Notes: a model not told the origin generated them from the letters alone. A stretch of 20,694 nucleotides of DNA from Hyphomicrobiales bacterium (GCA_012032065.1 JAAURV010000018.1:1-20694); one strand, 5' to 3'; numbered from the stretch's first letter, positions 1-6,571 are shown. Numbers and translations are program-made.

Positions 1-329
1 TGATCCTAAATTAGCGAATTTTGATAAGATCAACCTATTGATCTTAGATTGACAAAATTCGAACTAAGAGCAGAGGGCTGATCTTATCTCACTGAAGGGC
101 CATAACCTGTTGATACGTAAGACGAATCACCGACGAATTAGTGCAGTGACTGCGTAAGGCTAGGCATAGTTGATAAGCTCGTTTGAGGCCGGACGGCGCG
201 GAACCTACCGAGCGGCTTGCCGGGTTTCTGAACTCTGGTTGAACGCCACATTCAAAACCAGTTCAATCGTTCGCCATTAAATTGCGCGCATCGAGACTTG
301 ATCTCGGCAACCCGCAAAGGAGACTCTCC
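1..329. other. AT-rich gene-free leader with palindromes
   Basis: No convincing coding frame is present in this stretch. The first 180 bases are visibly more AT-rich than the rest of the window. They hold a nested inverted repeat (listed separately) and three copies of a TGATCYTA octamer at 1-8, 39-46 and 79-86. Nearer the downstream gene, 235-261 can fold into a hairpin (CTGGTTGAA against TTCAAAACCAG with a two-base bulge) that could be an operator. I could not place a confident -35/-10 pair. The segment probably carries the promoter of the small exported protein and the end or control region of something left of the window. Confidence 0.5.
11..67. repeat. Nested inverted repeat (long hairpin)
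   Basis: Outer arms CGAATTTTG (15-23) and CAAAATTCG (53-61) are exact reverse complements. Inner arms TAAGATCAA (25-33) and TTGATCTTA (38-46) are also exact, with loop CCTA. TTAG (11-14) and CTAA (64-67) extend the outer stem past a two-base bulge. Together this is over 20 paired bases in an AT-rich context. No T-run follows as in a classic terminator. It could be a regulator-binding array, a mobile-element end or a cruciform-forming site; the function is unknown. Confidence 0.7.
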
Positions 330-512
330 ATGAAGACCTTCAAGACTCTGGCATTTATCTGCTTCTCGCTGTCCGTTCTTTCGTCCGCGGCTTCGGCGGC
401 GAGTACCGCGCAGCTTCCCACCTCGCTGTTCAACAAGATCAAGATCGGCGACATCCACGGCCCGGTCGTCGGTCCGCATGGGCCGAAGGTGCGGGTGGTT
501 ATTCAGCGGTAG
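330..512 (+). CDS. Small exported peptide, unknown function
   Basis: A 60-residue protein that I do not recognise. The start at 330 is chosen because AAAGGAGA sits just upstream at ideal spacing and because it opens a clean signal peptide: basic MKTFK, a hydrophobic core of about 15 residues, then an Ala/Ser-rich AxA-type cleavage site near residue 23. The predicted mature part is only about 37 residues, basic at its end, with a Gly/Pro/His segment (GPVVGPHGPKV, about residues 44-54). It has no cysteines, so it is not a disulfide-bonded peptide. It is probably periplasmic or secreted. Its 3' end is followed after 14 bases by the first copy of the structured repeat. Coding potential is supported mainly by the ribosome-binding site and signal peptide. 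Confidence 0.6.
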   Translation: MKTFKTLAFICFSLSVLSSAASAASTAQLPTSLFNKIKIGDIHGPVVGPHGPKVRVVIQR

Positions 513-526
513 TTTTTGCGCGCCAA

Positions 527-685
527 GGTCCTCTCCTGCGAAGCGGGGGAGGACGGGACTCATCATGCGTCAGCATGGATGGGGAGGCGAGGGTGAGTCA
601 GAGAATTTCTTGACTCACCCTCACCTTCCCCGTGGCGCTTTGCGCCACGGGGCCCCCCTCCTCCCCCGCAAAAGCGGGGGAGGAC
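527..685. repeat. Multi-hairpin intergenic repeat, copy A
   Basis: About 159 bp, closely matching 1911-2065. It reads as a row of hairpins: 528-554 (GTCCTC against GAGGAC, loop GAA), a weak one at 561-581, a long stem 581-600 against 611-630 around a 10-base loop, a perfect 11-bp stem 628-638 against 642-652, and a perfect 11-bp stem 659-669 against 674-684 with an AAAA loop. The third and fourth stems share bases 628-630, so they compete. It lies between two converging gene ends. It resembles REP/BIME-like elements common in alphaproteobacteria and may act as a bidirectional terminator or 3'-end stabiliser; that role is inferred. Confidence 0.85.
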
Positions 686-829
686 GATCCGTATACGGAT
701 CAATTTTCTCACCCGCCGTTTCTTCGAGCAACCAGTCGCGGAAGGCTTTGACTTTTTGGCGTTTGAGGGCGTCGGGCGGGTAGATGACATAGTAGGCGGC
801 ATCCATCGGGTGGGCGACATCGAAGGGTC
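621..829 (-). pseudogene. Displaced C-terminal tail of the LysR gene
   Basis: Read in the -1 frame relative to the LysR gene upstream, this stretch encodes VRPFDVAHPMDAAYYVIYP and then a KVKAFRDWLLEE segment. That is the typical C-terminus of GcvA-like LysR regulators, so it belongs to the gene at 830-1588. The junction reads GGCCGCTTGTGAGA; one extra C after GGCCGC would restore Gly-Arg-Leu-Val-Arg. After about 48 family-like residues the frame runs on into the repeat (about 685 downwards), giving a low-complexity Pro/Arg-rich end that is not family-like. It is either the end of a real pseudogene or one sequencing error. Confidence 0.75.
686..701. repeat. Perfect 16-bp palindrome beside repeat copy A
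   Basis: GATCCGTATACGGATC is its own reverse complement and directly abuts the end of the repeat at 685. It falls in the displaced LysR tail. No equivalent sits beside copy B. It may be chance, a protein-binding site or a trace of repeat insertion. Confidence 0.5.
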
Positions 830-1588
830 TCACAAGCGGCCGGCTTTGAGATCGTCGGCGACGAGGGCGCTTCTGCCCAGGGCAACGCCCGCGCCTTGCA
901 CCGCGGCCTGTACTGCGTGCGCCGAGCTTTCGAAGCGCAAGCCCCGCCTTGCATCGACATCGGTGACGCCGGCGATGCGGAGCCAGCTCACCCAATCGAT
1001 CGGGAAGTCGTCGTGGATGAGCGTGTGGTGTTTGAGGTCGGAGAGTTCGCGTAAGGGACGGGCGCCTTCGAGCAGCGCCGGAGCGCACACCGGCATCAGT
1101 TCCTCGCGGAGCAGGAGTTCCGATGCGAGGCCGGGATAGTTGCCGCGGCCATAGCGGATGGCGATGTCGATGCCGTCCGAAGAAAAATTCGCGAGCAACG
1201 AGGAGGTGGAGAGGCGCACGTCGGTTTGCGGATATCTGGCGCTGAAGCGGAAAAGCCGCGGCACCAGCCACTTCGCCGCGAAGGAATCGATGGTGCTGAC
1301 ATTGAGTGCGGTGGATGAGCGCTGATCCATCAGCATGACGGTGGCGGTGGAGAGGCGGTCGAGCAGGCCCTGCACGATGTCGAAATAGGTCTTGCCGGAG
1401 GGGGTGAGGACGACCTGGCGGATGTTGCGGGTGAAGAGCTCGGCCTGGAGGAAATCCTCGAGCGTGCGAACCGCGCGGCTTACCGCGCCGTGGGTGACGT
1501 GCAGTTCTTCGGCGGCTTTGGAGAAGCTCAAGTGGCGGGCGGCGGCCTCGAAGCTCTTGAGCGTGGACATGGGCGGCAGGCGGCGCAT
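830..1588 (-). CDS. LysR regulator, GcvA-like, truncated by frameshift
   Basis: A LysR-type transcriptional regulator. The N-terminus (MRRLPPMSTLKSFEAAARHL) is the hallmark of the GcvA subgroup and fixes the start. The winged helix-turn-helix covers about residues 1-65 (FSKAAEELHVTHGAVSRAV is the helix-turn-helix), followed by a periplasmic-binding-protein-like effector domain. As written the protein is 252 residues and stops at Gly-Arg-Leu, about 50 short of the family's usual 300; the missing end is present in another frame at 621-829. It is divergent from the DUF1127 gene, with a palindrome between them, so autoregulation and control of that gene are plausible. The effector cannot be named. 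The frame break looks like one lost C in a CC pair and may be a sequencing error. Confidence 0.85.
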   Translation of the reverse strand: MRRLPPMSTLKSFEAAARHLSFSKAAEELHVTHGAVSRAVRTLEDFLQAELFTRNIRQVVLTPSGKTYFDIVQGLLDRLSTATVMLMDQRSSTALNVSTIDSFAAKWLVPRLFRFSARYPQTDVRLSTSSLLANFSSDGIDIAIRYGRGNYPGLASELLLREELMPVCAPALLEGARPLRELSDLKHHTLIHDDFPIDWVSWLRIAGVTDVDARRGLRFESSAHAVQAAVQGAGVALGRSALVADDLKAGRL

Positions 1589-1602
1589 GGGTCTCGATTA
1601 TG

Positions 1603-1619
1603 TGTGAGTGAAACTCACA
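1603..1619. promoter_or_regulatory. Candidate LysR box between divergent genes
   Basis: TGTGAGT-GAA-ACTCACA is a perfect 7-bp inverted repeat with a 3-base centre. It begins 15 bases upstream of the LysR start codon, inside the 130-bp gap to the divergent DUF1127 gene. Interrupted dyads of this size (T-N11-A type) are where LysR proteins usually bind to control themselves and the divergent gene. The site is visible; the binding protein is inferred. Confidence 0.55.
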
Positions 1620-1718
1620 TATATCCCGAGGCGAAGTCGTTTGTCGAGAGTGGCGTTTTACGTCATTTTAGGCCCAAGAAACAACACGCAGACTATCAGA
1701 AACCAAATGGAGGTTATC

Positions 1719-1907
1719 ATGTCGAATGTGCATTCTGCTCACAACAACTCCGCTTCCGGCAGCATCCTGGGCGGCTTCGTCCGGCGGTTCCGCGAACGGC
1801 GCGAAATGCGGCGGATTCTGAGCTTCGACGACCGCCTGCTGCAAGATATCGGCCTCTCGCGCGGGGACATCCAGCGGCAGTCGATGCGGTCGTTGTGGAA
1901 CGATTGA
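1719..1907 (+). CDS. DUF1127 (YjiS-like) small basic protein
   Basis: A 62-residue protein with the DUF1127 signature in its second half: an Arg-rich helix (FRERREMRRIL), then LSFDDRLLQDIGLSRGDI, which is the conserved core. The upstream in-frame extension to 1608 is rejected because TGGAGG lies just before the ATG at 1719, and the conserved domain is complete without it. DUF1127 proteins are small cytoplasmic proteins of alpha- and gammaproteobacteria; some have been linked to RNA turnover and to phosphate and carbon metabolism, but a biochemical activity is not settled. It is divergent from a GcvA-like regulator that probably controls it. The stop codon is followed after three bases by repeat copy B. 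Confidence 0.88.
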   Translation: MSNVHSAHNNSASGSILGGFVRRFRERREMRRILSFDDRLLQDIGLSRGDIQRQSMRSLWND

Positions 1908-1910
1908 GGC

Positions 1911-2065
1911 GGTCCTCTCCTGCGAAGCGGGAGAGGAAGGGACCCATCATGCGTCAGCATGATGGGGAGGTGAGGTGAGTCAGAGAATTTCTTGACTCAC
2001 CCTCACCTTCCCCATGGCGCTTCGCGCCAAGGGGCCCCTCCTCCCCCGCAAAAAAGGGGGAGGAC
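1911..2065. repeat. Multi-hairpin intergenic repeat, copy B
   Basis: Second copy of the element at 527-685, about 155 bp. The order of hairpins is the same. The CATCATGC against GCATGATG stem (1945-1952, 1957-1964) is perfect here although imperfect in copy A. In the long central stem, the copy A C588/A623 mismatch is a T1971/A2005 pair here. The CCATGGCGC stem carries a mismatch, and the last stem is shorter with an A-rich loop. It is wedged between the DUF1127 stop (3 bases away) and the leuB stop on the other strand (2 bases away). The conserved folding suggests that the structure matters. Confidence 0.85.
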
Positions 2066-2067
2066 GT

Positions 2068-3177
2068 TTAGGCCGCGGCTTTGAGTTCCTTGAGAATCGC
2101 GTCGCCCATTTGGCTTGTCGAAGCGTTGGCTGGCTGATCGCCGGCGATGTCTTTGGTGCGCAATCCCTTGGCCAGAACGGCGCTGATCGCGGCATCGAGC
2201 TTGCCGGCCCATTCGCCTAACCCAAGCGAGTAGCGGAGCGCCATGGCGAAGCTTGCGATCATGGCGATGGGGTTGGCGGCGCCCGTGCCCGCGATATCGG
2301 GGGCGGAGCCGTGGACCGGTTCGTAGAGCGATTTGCGGCGTTTGGTTTTCGCATTGGGCGCGCCCAGCGACGCCGAGGGCAGCATGCCGAGCGAGCCCGT
2401 CAGCATGGCGGCGACGTCCGAGAGCACATCGCCGAAGAGATTGTCGGTGACGATCACGTCGTATTGTTTGGGCCAGCGCACGAGCTGCATGGCGCAGTTG
2501 TCGGCCAGCACGTGTTCGAGTTGAACGTCCTTGTATTCTTCGGCGTGAATGCGGGTGACGACCTCGTTCCAGAGAACGCCGGTCTTCATGACGTTGCGCT
2601 TTTCGGTGGAGGAGACCTTGTTGCGGCGGGTGCGGGCGAGGTCGAAGGCGACGCGGGAGATGCGCTCGATCTCGAAGGTGTCGTAGACCTGCGTGTCAAT
2701 GCCGCGCTTTTGGCCGTTGCCGAGATCGGTGATGGTCTTGGGTTCGCCGAAATAGACGCCACCCGTCAGTTCACGGACGATCAGGATGTCGAGGCCTTCG
2801 ACGACGTTGCGCTTGAGCGAAGATGCGTCGGCGAGAGCGGGATAGCAGATGGCTGGGCGCAGGTTGGCGAAGAGACCGAGATCCTTGCGGAGGCGAAGCA
2901 GGCCCGCTTCGGGGCGGACGTCATATGGCACTTTGTCCCATTTGGGGCCGCCCACCGCGCCGAAGAGAACGGCGTCGGCGCTCTGGGCCAGCGCCATGTG
3001 CTCTTCGGAGATCGCCTTGCCATGGGCATCGTAGGCGCAGCCTCCGACGAGGCCGCGGGCGGTTTCGAGTTTGGCGATGCCCTGCTTGTTGAACCAGGCA
3101 ATGAATTTCTCAACCTCGGCCATGACTTCGGGGCCAATGCCGTCGCCGGGGAGAAGGAAGAGATTGAAGGAGGGCAT
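2068..3177 (-). CDS. leuB: 3-isopropylmalate dehydrogenase
   Basis: LeuB oxidises and decarboxylates (2R,3S)-3-isopropylmalate to 2-oxoisocaproate with NAD+ in leucine synthesis, in the cytoplasm. The 369 residues match the usual length. Visible marks are LLPGDGIGPEV at the N-terminus, the substrate arginines in LLRLRKDLGLFANLRP, the RELTGGVYFGEP tyrosine region, the metal-binding Asp cluster in VTDNLFGDVLSDVAAM, and the cofactor loop YEPVHGSAPDIAGTGAANP. The start at 3177 leaves the normal few residues before the first strand; I see no strong ribosome-binding site. No other leu genes are nearby. The gene converges on DUF1127 across repeat copy B and is divergent from the toxin-antitoxin pair. 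Confidence 0.97.
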   Translation of the reverse strand: MPSFNLFLLPGDGIGPEVMAEVEKFIAWFNKQGIAKLETARGLVGGCAYDAHGKAISEEHMALAQSADAVLFGAVGGPKWDKVPYDVRPEAGLLRLRKDLGLFANLRPAICYPALADASSLKRNVVEGLDILIVRELTGGVYFGEPKTITDLGNGQKRGIDTQVYDTFEIERISRVAFDLARTRRNKVSSTEKRNVMKTGVLWNEVVTRIHAEEYKDVQLEHVLADNCAMQLVRWPKQYDVIVTDNLFGDVLSDVAAMLTGSLGMLPSASLGAPNAKTKRRKSLYEPVHGSAPDIAGTGAANPIAMIASFAMALRYSLGLGEWAGKLDAAISAVLAKGLRTKDIAGDQPANASTSQMGDAILKELKAAA

Positions 3178-3285
3178 GAGGGGCTCGCTGTTTTGGCTGG
3201 CTGTGAGCTAGCTTTTTGGGGAGGGAGTGGCAAGGAGGAAGAGTGAGTAGTGAGTAGCGGAAGGTTGCAAGAGGACGCGCGGTGC

Positions 3286-3297
3286 TATACGTGTATA
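3286..3297. promoter_or_regulatory. Candidate operator of the RHH/RelE pair
   Basis: TATAC-GT-GTATA is a short dyad centred about 18 bases before the antitoxin start codon, where a -10 region would be expected. Antitoxins with a ribbon-helix-helix fold commonly repress their own operon at such dyads. The symmetry is visible; the role is inferred. Confidence 0.4.
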
Positions 3298-3309
3298 TCA
3301 GGAGTTGGA

Positions 3310-3537
3310 ATGATGCTCGCAATCAGACTGCCGCCCGAGATTGAGAAGAGACTCGAACGCCTGGCCAAGAAGACCGGCCGGACGAAGACTTTCTATGCCC
3401 GCGAGGCGATCCTCAAGCATCTTGAGGATATGGAGGATACGTATATCGCTGAGAAGGCGCTCGATGAATTCTACAAGTCCGGCGAAAAAGCGGTCCCTCT
3501 CGATAAAGTGAAGAAGAGCCTTGGCATGGAAACTTGA
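3310..3537 (+). CDS. RHH (RelB/ParD-like) antitoxin
   Basis: A 75-residue type II antitoxin. The N-terminus MLAIRLPPEIEKRLERLAKKTGRTKTF reads as a ribbon-helix-helix DNA-binding domain (beta strand, two helices). The charged C-terminal half should wrap the toxin. The start at 3310 is taken because GGAG lies 6-9 bases upstream; a second ATG follows immediately at 3313 and could equally be used. The longer frame back to 3250 is not needed. It overlaps the RelE toxin gene by 17 bases, the usual coupled arrangement. It probably represses its own promoter through the dyad at 3286-3297. Confidence 0.88.
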   Translation: MMLAIRLPPEIEKRLERLAKKTGRTKTFYAREAILKHLEDMEDTYIAEKALDEFYKSGEKAVPLDKVKKSLGMET

Positions 3538-3790
3538 GTTCAGGCGCAATGCGCTTGACCAGCTCAAAAGTCTCGACCGGCAGAGTGCACACAGGATCGT
3601 CTCCTACCTCGAAACCCGGGTAGCGGTTCGCGAAAACCCCAGGGATTTGGCTACGGCCTTGCAGGGAAAACAATATAAGGGGCTGTGGCGATATCGAGTT
3701 GGTGACTATCGCATCATTGCGGAGATCAAGGACGACGTCGTGACCACACTGGTTGTCGATGTAGGCCACCGGCGCGAGATTTACCGTTAG
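3521..3790 (+). CDS. RelE/ParE family toxin
   Basis: An 89-residue toxin of the RelE/ParE fold. MAWKLEFRRNALDQLKSLD is the usual N-terminal strand and helix, and LQGKQYKGLWRYRVGDYRIIAEI is the conserved core, ending in VGHRREIYR. The C-terminal His-Arg-Arg-x-x-Tyr fits the mRNA-cleaving RelE type better than gyrase-targeting ParE, but this is only inferred. Translation starts with TTG at 3521, inside the antitoxin gene; the ATG at 3526 is in the antitoxin frame. A weak start and the overlap would keep toxin below antitoxin. It converges on the acidic protein at 3799 with an 8-base gap. Confidence 0.88.
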   Translation: MAWKLEFRRNALDQLKSLDRQSAHRIVSYLETRVAVRENPRDLATALQGKQYKGLWRYRVGDYRIIAEIKDDVVTTLVVDVGHRREIYR

Positions 3791-3798
3791 GACCCACC

Positions 3799-4167
3799 TC
3801 ACCCGACCGGCTGGACGCGCACGACTTTGTAGGTGTGGAGGCCGTCGTCCTCGCGGACGGAGACATATTCGCCCACGCGGAATTCGTGATCGCCGAAGCG
3901 GTAGCCCGACTCGTCGTCTTCTTCGTCCGAGTGGATGTCGTAGTGAAACGCCCATGAGCCGCCGGGCTTGCGCACGAGGTGGCCGATGTCGTCGTCCTCG
4001 CCGGGACGGAAGCGGCGCACACGGCAATGGTCGCGGTTCTTCTGCCACCCGTCCGCATTGATACGGTTCTTGTCGTCAAGCGGTGCGGCGAATTCGTAGC
4101 CGATATCGCGGGCGCCCTGCGGATGTTCGTGGCTGCGGGCCAGTTCGAGCCTAATCTTGCTGAGCAT
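3799..4167 (-). CDS. Conserved-looking acidic protein, unknown function
   Basis: A 122-residue protein of unknown function. It is rich in Asp, Glu, His and Arg, has no signal peptide or membrane segment, and ends with a beta-rich part (FRVGEYVSVREDDGLHTYKV) that looks like a small barrel or SH3-like fold. It follows uspA after only 9 bases, and AGGAGG sits just upstream of its ATG, so the two are cotranscribed. The pairing suggests a stress-linked cytoplasmic role, which is inference only. The 3' end nearly meets the RelE gene from the other strand. Confidence 0.7.
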   Translation of the reverse strand: MLSKIRLELARSHEHPQGARDIGYEFAAPLDDKNRINADGWQKNRDHCRVRRFRPGEDDDIGHLVRKPGGSWAFHYDIHSDEEDDESGYRFGDHEFRVGEYVSVREDDGLHTYKVVRVQPVG

Positions 4168-4176
4168 GCCGGCCTC

Positions 4177-5019
4177 CTAGTGAGACATGAGGATTGGCCG
4201 GTCGAGATTGGCAAGGATGTGCCGCGTGGCGCCGCCGAAGATGAATTCGGTCAAGCGGCTGTGGCCGTAGGCGCCCATGACAATCAAGTCCGCGCCATTG
4301 TCGGAGGCGCAGCGGAGCAGGGCCTGGCCTTCGCCAAGGCCTTCGGTCGGATAGGCCATGGTTTCGGCCTTGACGCCGTGGCGGGCGAGAGTTTCAGCGA
4401 TATCCGCGCCCGCGACTTTGCCGCGGAGCGAGGGATCTTTCTGCGGATCGATGCGAAGGACGCGCACGCGCTTGGCGGATTTCAGGATGGGGAGCGCATC
4501 GAAGGTGGCGCAGGCCGCCTCGCGGCCGCCATCCCAGCCGAGGATCACTTCGGAGAAGTCGAGCTTGGGCTCGCCCTTGAACGGAAGCACCAGCACGGGG
4601 CGGCCGGCGGCCATCACCACCTGCTCAACAAAATCGCGCTCGACGCCGCTCATTTCGCCAGAGTCGGTTTGCGACAGCAAGATCAGATCCGCGGCGCGGC
4701 CCTGAGCGATGACTTCGTCGGCGATGATGGGAGTTGAGGAATCGACGCTGCGGAAATCGAAACTCAGGCCTTGCTTTCGCATCGCGGTTTCGAAAGCGTC
4801 CTTGGTTTTGGCGAGGTTCTCCTTGAAGAAGGTCCGGTTTCCTTCGAACACCTGCGGGGCTGCTTCGAAGCCGACGGAGGGATAGACTTGAACCGAGGGG
4901 ATCACGTAGAGACCCGAGACATGGGCGTCGTAGGTGCGGCCCAAGGCTGCGGCGGCGGCGACGAGTTGGTTCAGCCGGGAGATTTCATTGAGGCAAACGA
5001 GGATGGTCTTGTAGGCCAT
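4177..5019 (-). CDS. Tandem-domain universal stress protein
   Basis: A 280-residue protein of two UspA domains. The first (about 1-147) starts MAYKTILVCLNE and lacks the nucleotide loop. The second (about 153-280) has the ATP-binding pattern G-x2-G-x9-G at residues 249, 252 and 262 (MGAYGHSRLTEFIFGG), although the next residue is Gly and not Ser/Thr. Such proteins bind ATP and help survival under oxygen limitation, starvation or oxidative stress. AAGGAG lies 8 bases before the ATG at 5019. A FixK/FNR-like box at 5070-5083 suggests induction at low oxygen. It heads an operon with the acidic protein downstream. Confidence 0.93.
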   Translation of the reverse strand: MAYKTILVCLNEISRLNQLVAAAAALGRTYDAHVSGLYVIPSVQVYPSVGFEAAPQVFEGNRTFFKENLAKTKDAFETAMRKQGLSFDFRSVDSSTPIIADEVIAQGRAADLILLSQTDSGEMSGVERDFVEQVVMAAGRPVLVLPFKGEPKLDFSEVILGWDGGREAACATFDALPILKSAKRVRVLRIDPQKDPSLRGKVAGADIAETLARHGVKAETMAYPTEGLGEGQALLRCASDNGADLIVMGAYGHSRLTEFIFGGATRHILANLDRPILMSH

Positions 5020-5069
5020 GACATGGGCTCCTTCCGTTGCACTTCTTCCATAGGAAACATAGCGCGCCC

Positions 5070-5083
5070 TTGTCCTGGATCAA
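5070..5083 (-). promoter_or_regulatory. FNR/FixK-like box upstream of uspA
   Basis: On the minus strand the site reads TTGATCCAGGACAA, fitting TTG-N8-CAA and the left half of TTGAT-N4-ATCAA. It lies 51-64 bases upstream of the uspA start, a position suited to activation if transcription starts about 35-40 bases downstream of the box centre. Usp genes under FNR, Anr or FixK control are well known in proteobacteria. One half-site is weak, so binding needs proof. Confidence 0.5.
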
Positions 5084-5151
5084 ACTAGGGCGATTGTGGG
5101 GGCGAGGCGTGACGTAAAAGGCGAGTTCAGATCGATGGATTCCGGCATTCG

Positions 5152-5170
5152 CCAGAATGACGAATTCTGG
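5152..5170. terminator. Inverted repeat downstream of preA
   Basis: CCAGAAT-GACGA-ATTCTGG is a perfect 7-bp inverted repeat about 48 bases past the preA stop. It could fold in preA mRNA and help end transcription, but no T-run follows on that strand, so it may equally be a fragment of a dispersed repeat. Confidence 0.35.
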
Positions 5171-5217
5171 TTTAATCTCAGATAATTACATGCTGTGCCG
5201 GACTCAGTTTATGAAAC

Positions 5218-6527
5218 TCACTCCGCCGCTTTCAATGACATTGGATTATTCGGGTGCGTGGTCCAGTTGGCATAGGCCGGGTTGATGTCTTTGCCGGTGC
5301 GCGGGTCCGTGCCAGCGGTGAGCCGCTCCATGGTGATGCAGCCGTCGACCGGGCAGACGTTGACGCAGAGATTGCAGGCGACGCATTCCTCGTCGATCAC
5401 TTCGAAGTGGCGCCTGCCGTTCTTGGTGGCTGAAATCGCCTGGTGCGATGTGTCTTCGCAGGCGGCGTAACAGCGGCCGCATTTGATGCAGAGGTCCTGA
5501 TCGATGCGCGCCTTGGTGACATAGTTCAGATTGAGGTATTGCCAGTCGGTGACGTTGGGCACGGCGAGGCCGCGGAAGTCATCGATGGTGCGATAGCCTT
5601 TCTCATTCATCCAGTTGGAAAGGCCGCTCGCCATTTCCTGGACGATGCGGAATCCATAAGCCATGGCCGCCGTGCAGACCTGAACGGTGCCGCATGACAG
5701 CGCGATGAATTCCGCCGCATCGCGCCAGGTGGCGATGCCGCCAATGCCGGAAATGGGAAGGCCTCTGGTGTCCTTGTCGCGGGCGATCTCCGAGACCATG
5801 CTGAGGGCGATGGGGCGCACGGCTGGGCCGCAGTAACCGCCGTGGCTGCCCTTGCCGTCAATCGTCGGCTGTGGCGCGAAGTTGTCGAGATCGATCGCGG
5901 TGATCGAGTTGATGGTGTTGATCAGCGAAACGGCATCAGCACCGCCTTGCTTGGCGGCGTTCGCCGGGCGGCGGATGTCGGTGATGTTGGGGGTGAGCTT
6001 GACGATCACCGGCATCCTTGTGTGCTGCTTGCACCAGCGCGCCACCATTTCGATGTATTCGGGAACCTGGCCGACGGCCGAACCCATGCCGCGCTCGCTC
6101 ATGCCATGCGGGCAGCCGAAATTGAGTTCGACGCCGTCAGCTTCCGTGTCCTCGACTTCTTTCAAGATCTTCTTCCACGGCTCTTCCTCGCAGGGCACCA
6201 TGAGGGAAACGACCATGGCGCGGTCGGGCCATTCGCGTTTCACTTTCTTGATCTCGCGCAGGTTCACTTCGAGCGGACGGTCGTGATGAGCTCGATGTTG
6301 TTGAGGCCGAGCAGGCGGCGGTCGGCGCCGTGGACCACGCCGTAACGCGGGCCGTTGACATTGACGATGGGCGGTCCTTCCTCGCCCAGCGTCTTCCACA
6401 CAACACCACCCCAGCCGGCCTTAAAGGCGCGGACCACGTTGTATTCCTTGTCGGTGGGCGGCGCGGAGGCGAGCCAAAAGGGATTGGGCGACTTGATGCC
6501 AGCGAAGTTGGTGCGAAGGTCAGCCAT
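5218..6527 (-). CDS. preA: Dihydropyrimidine dehydrogenase subunit PreA, frameshifted
   Basis: PreA reduces uracil or thymine to the 5,6-dihydro base in pyrimidine breakdown, with PreT. The N-terminal part (MADLRTNFAGIKSPNPFWLASAPPTDKEYN) and a TIM barrel bind FMN and substrate; NTINSITAIDLDN and ISGIGGIATWRDA are typical. The C-terminus has two [4Fe-4S] motifs, CIKCGRCYAAC and CVACNLCVNVC. The frame breaks at 6282/6283: the first frame gives ELIT then four wrong residues and a stop at 6264, while the second frame resumes at DRPLEVNLREIKK. One added C (ACC GAC for AC GAC) restores a 436-residue protein of normal size. The ATG at 6527 has GGAG upstream. It follows preT in one operon. The break is probably a sequencing error, since both halves look fully conserved. 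Confidence 0.9.
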
Positions 6528-6543
6528 GGTCAGGCTCCATACA

Positions 6544-6571
6544 GGTGTCAGGTGTCAGGTATCAGGAGTCA
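6544..6571. repeat. Four tandem heptamers at the preT/preA junction
   Basis: GGTGTCA, GGTGTCA, GGTATCA and GGAGTCA run head to tail. They cover the last codons and stop of preT (on the minus strand TGACACC units) and most of the 27-base gap before preA. Unit gain or loss by slippage would alter the end of PreT and the gap to preA. Confidence 0.75.

Noticed and set aside
1..329. Integron attC site or CRISPR array in the gene-free leader
   Set aside because: No attC core pair or regular repeat-spacer pattern is visible; the octamer copies are only three and short.
2311..3246. Long plus-strand frame opposite leuB
   Set aside because: It is the mirror of a well conserved LeuB and has no family-like sequence.
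3244..3257. Tandem GTGAGTA pair before the toxin-antitoxin genes
   Set aside because: Only two copies, and too short to separate from chance.
6264..6300. Programmed ribosomal frameshift in preA
   Set aside because: There is no slippery heptamer or stop-proximal signal, and the simple one-base repair fits better.
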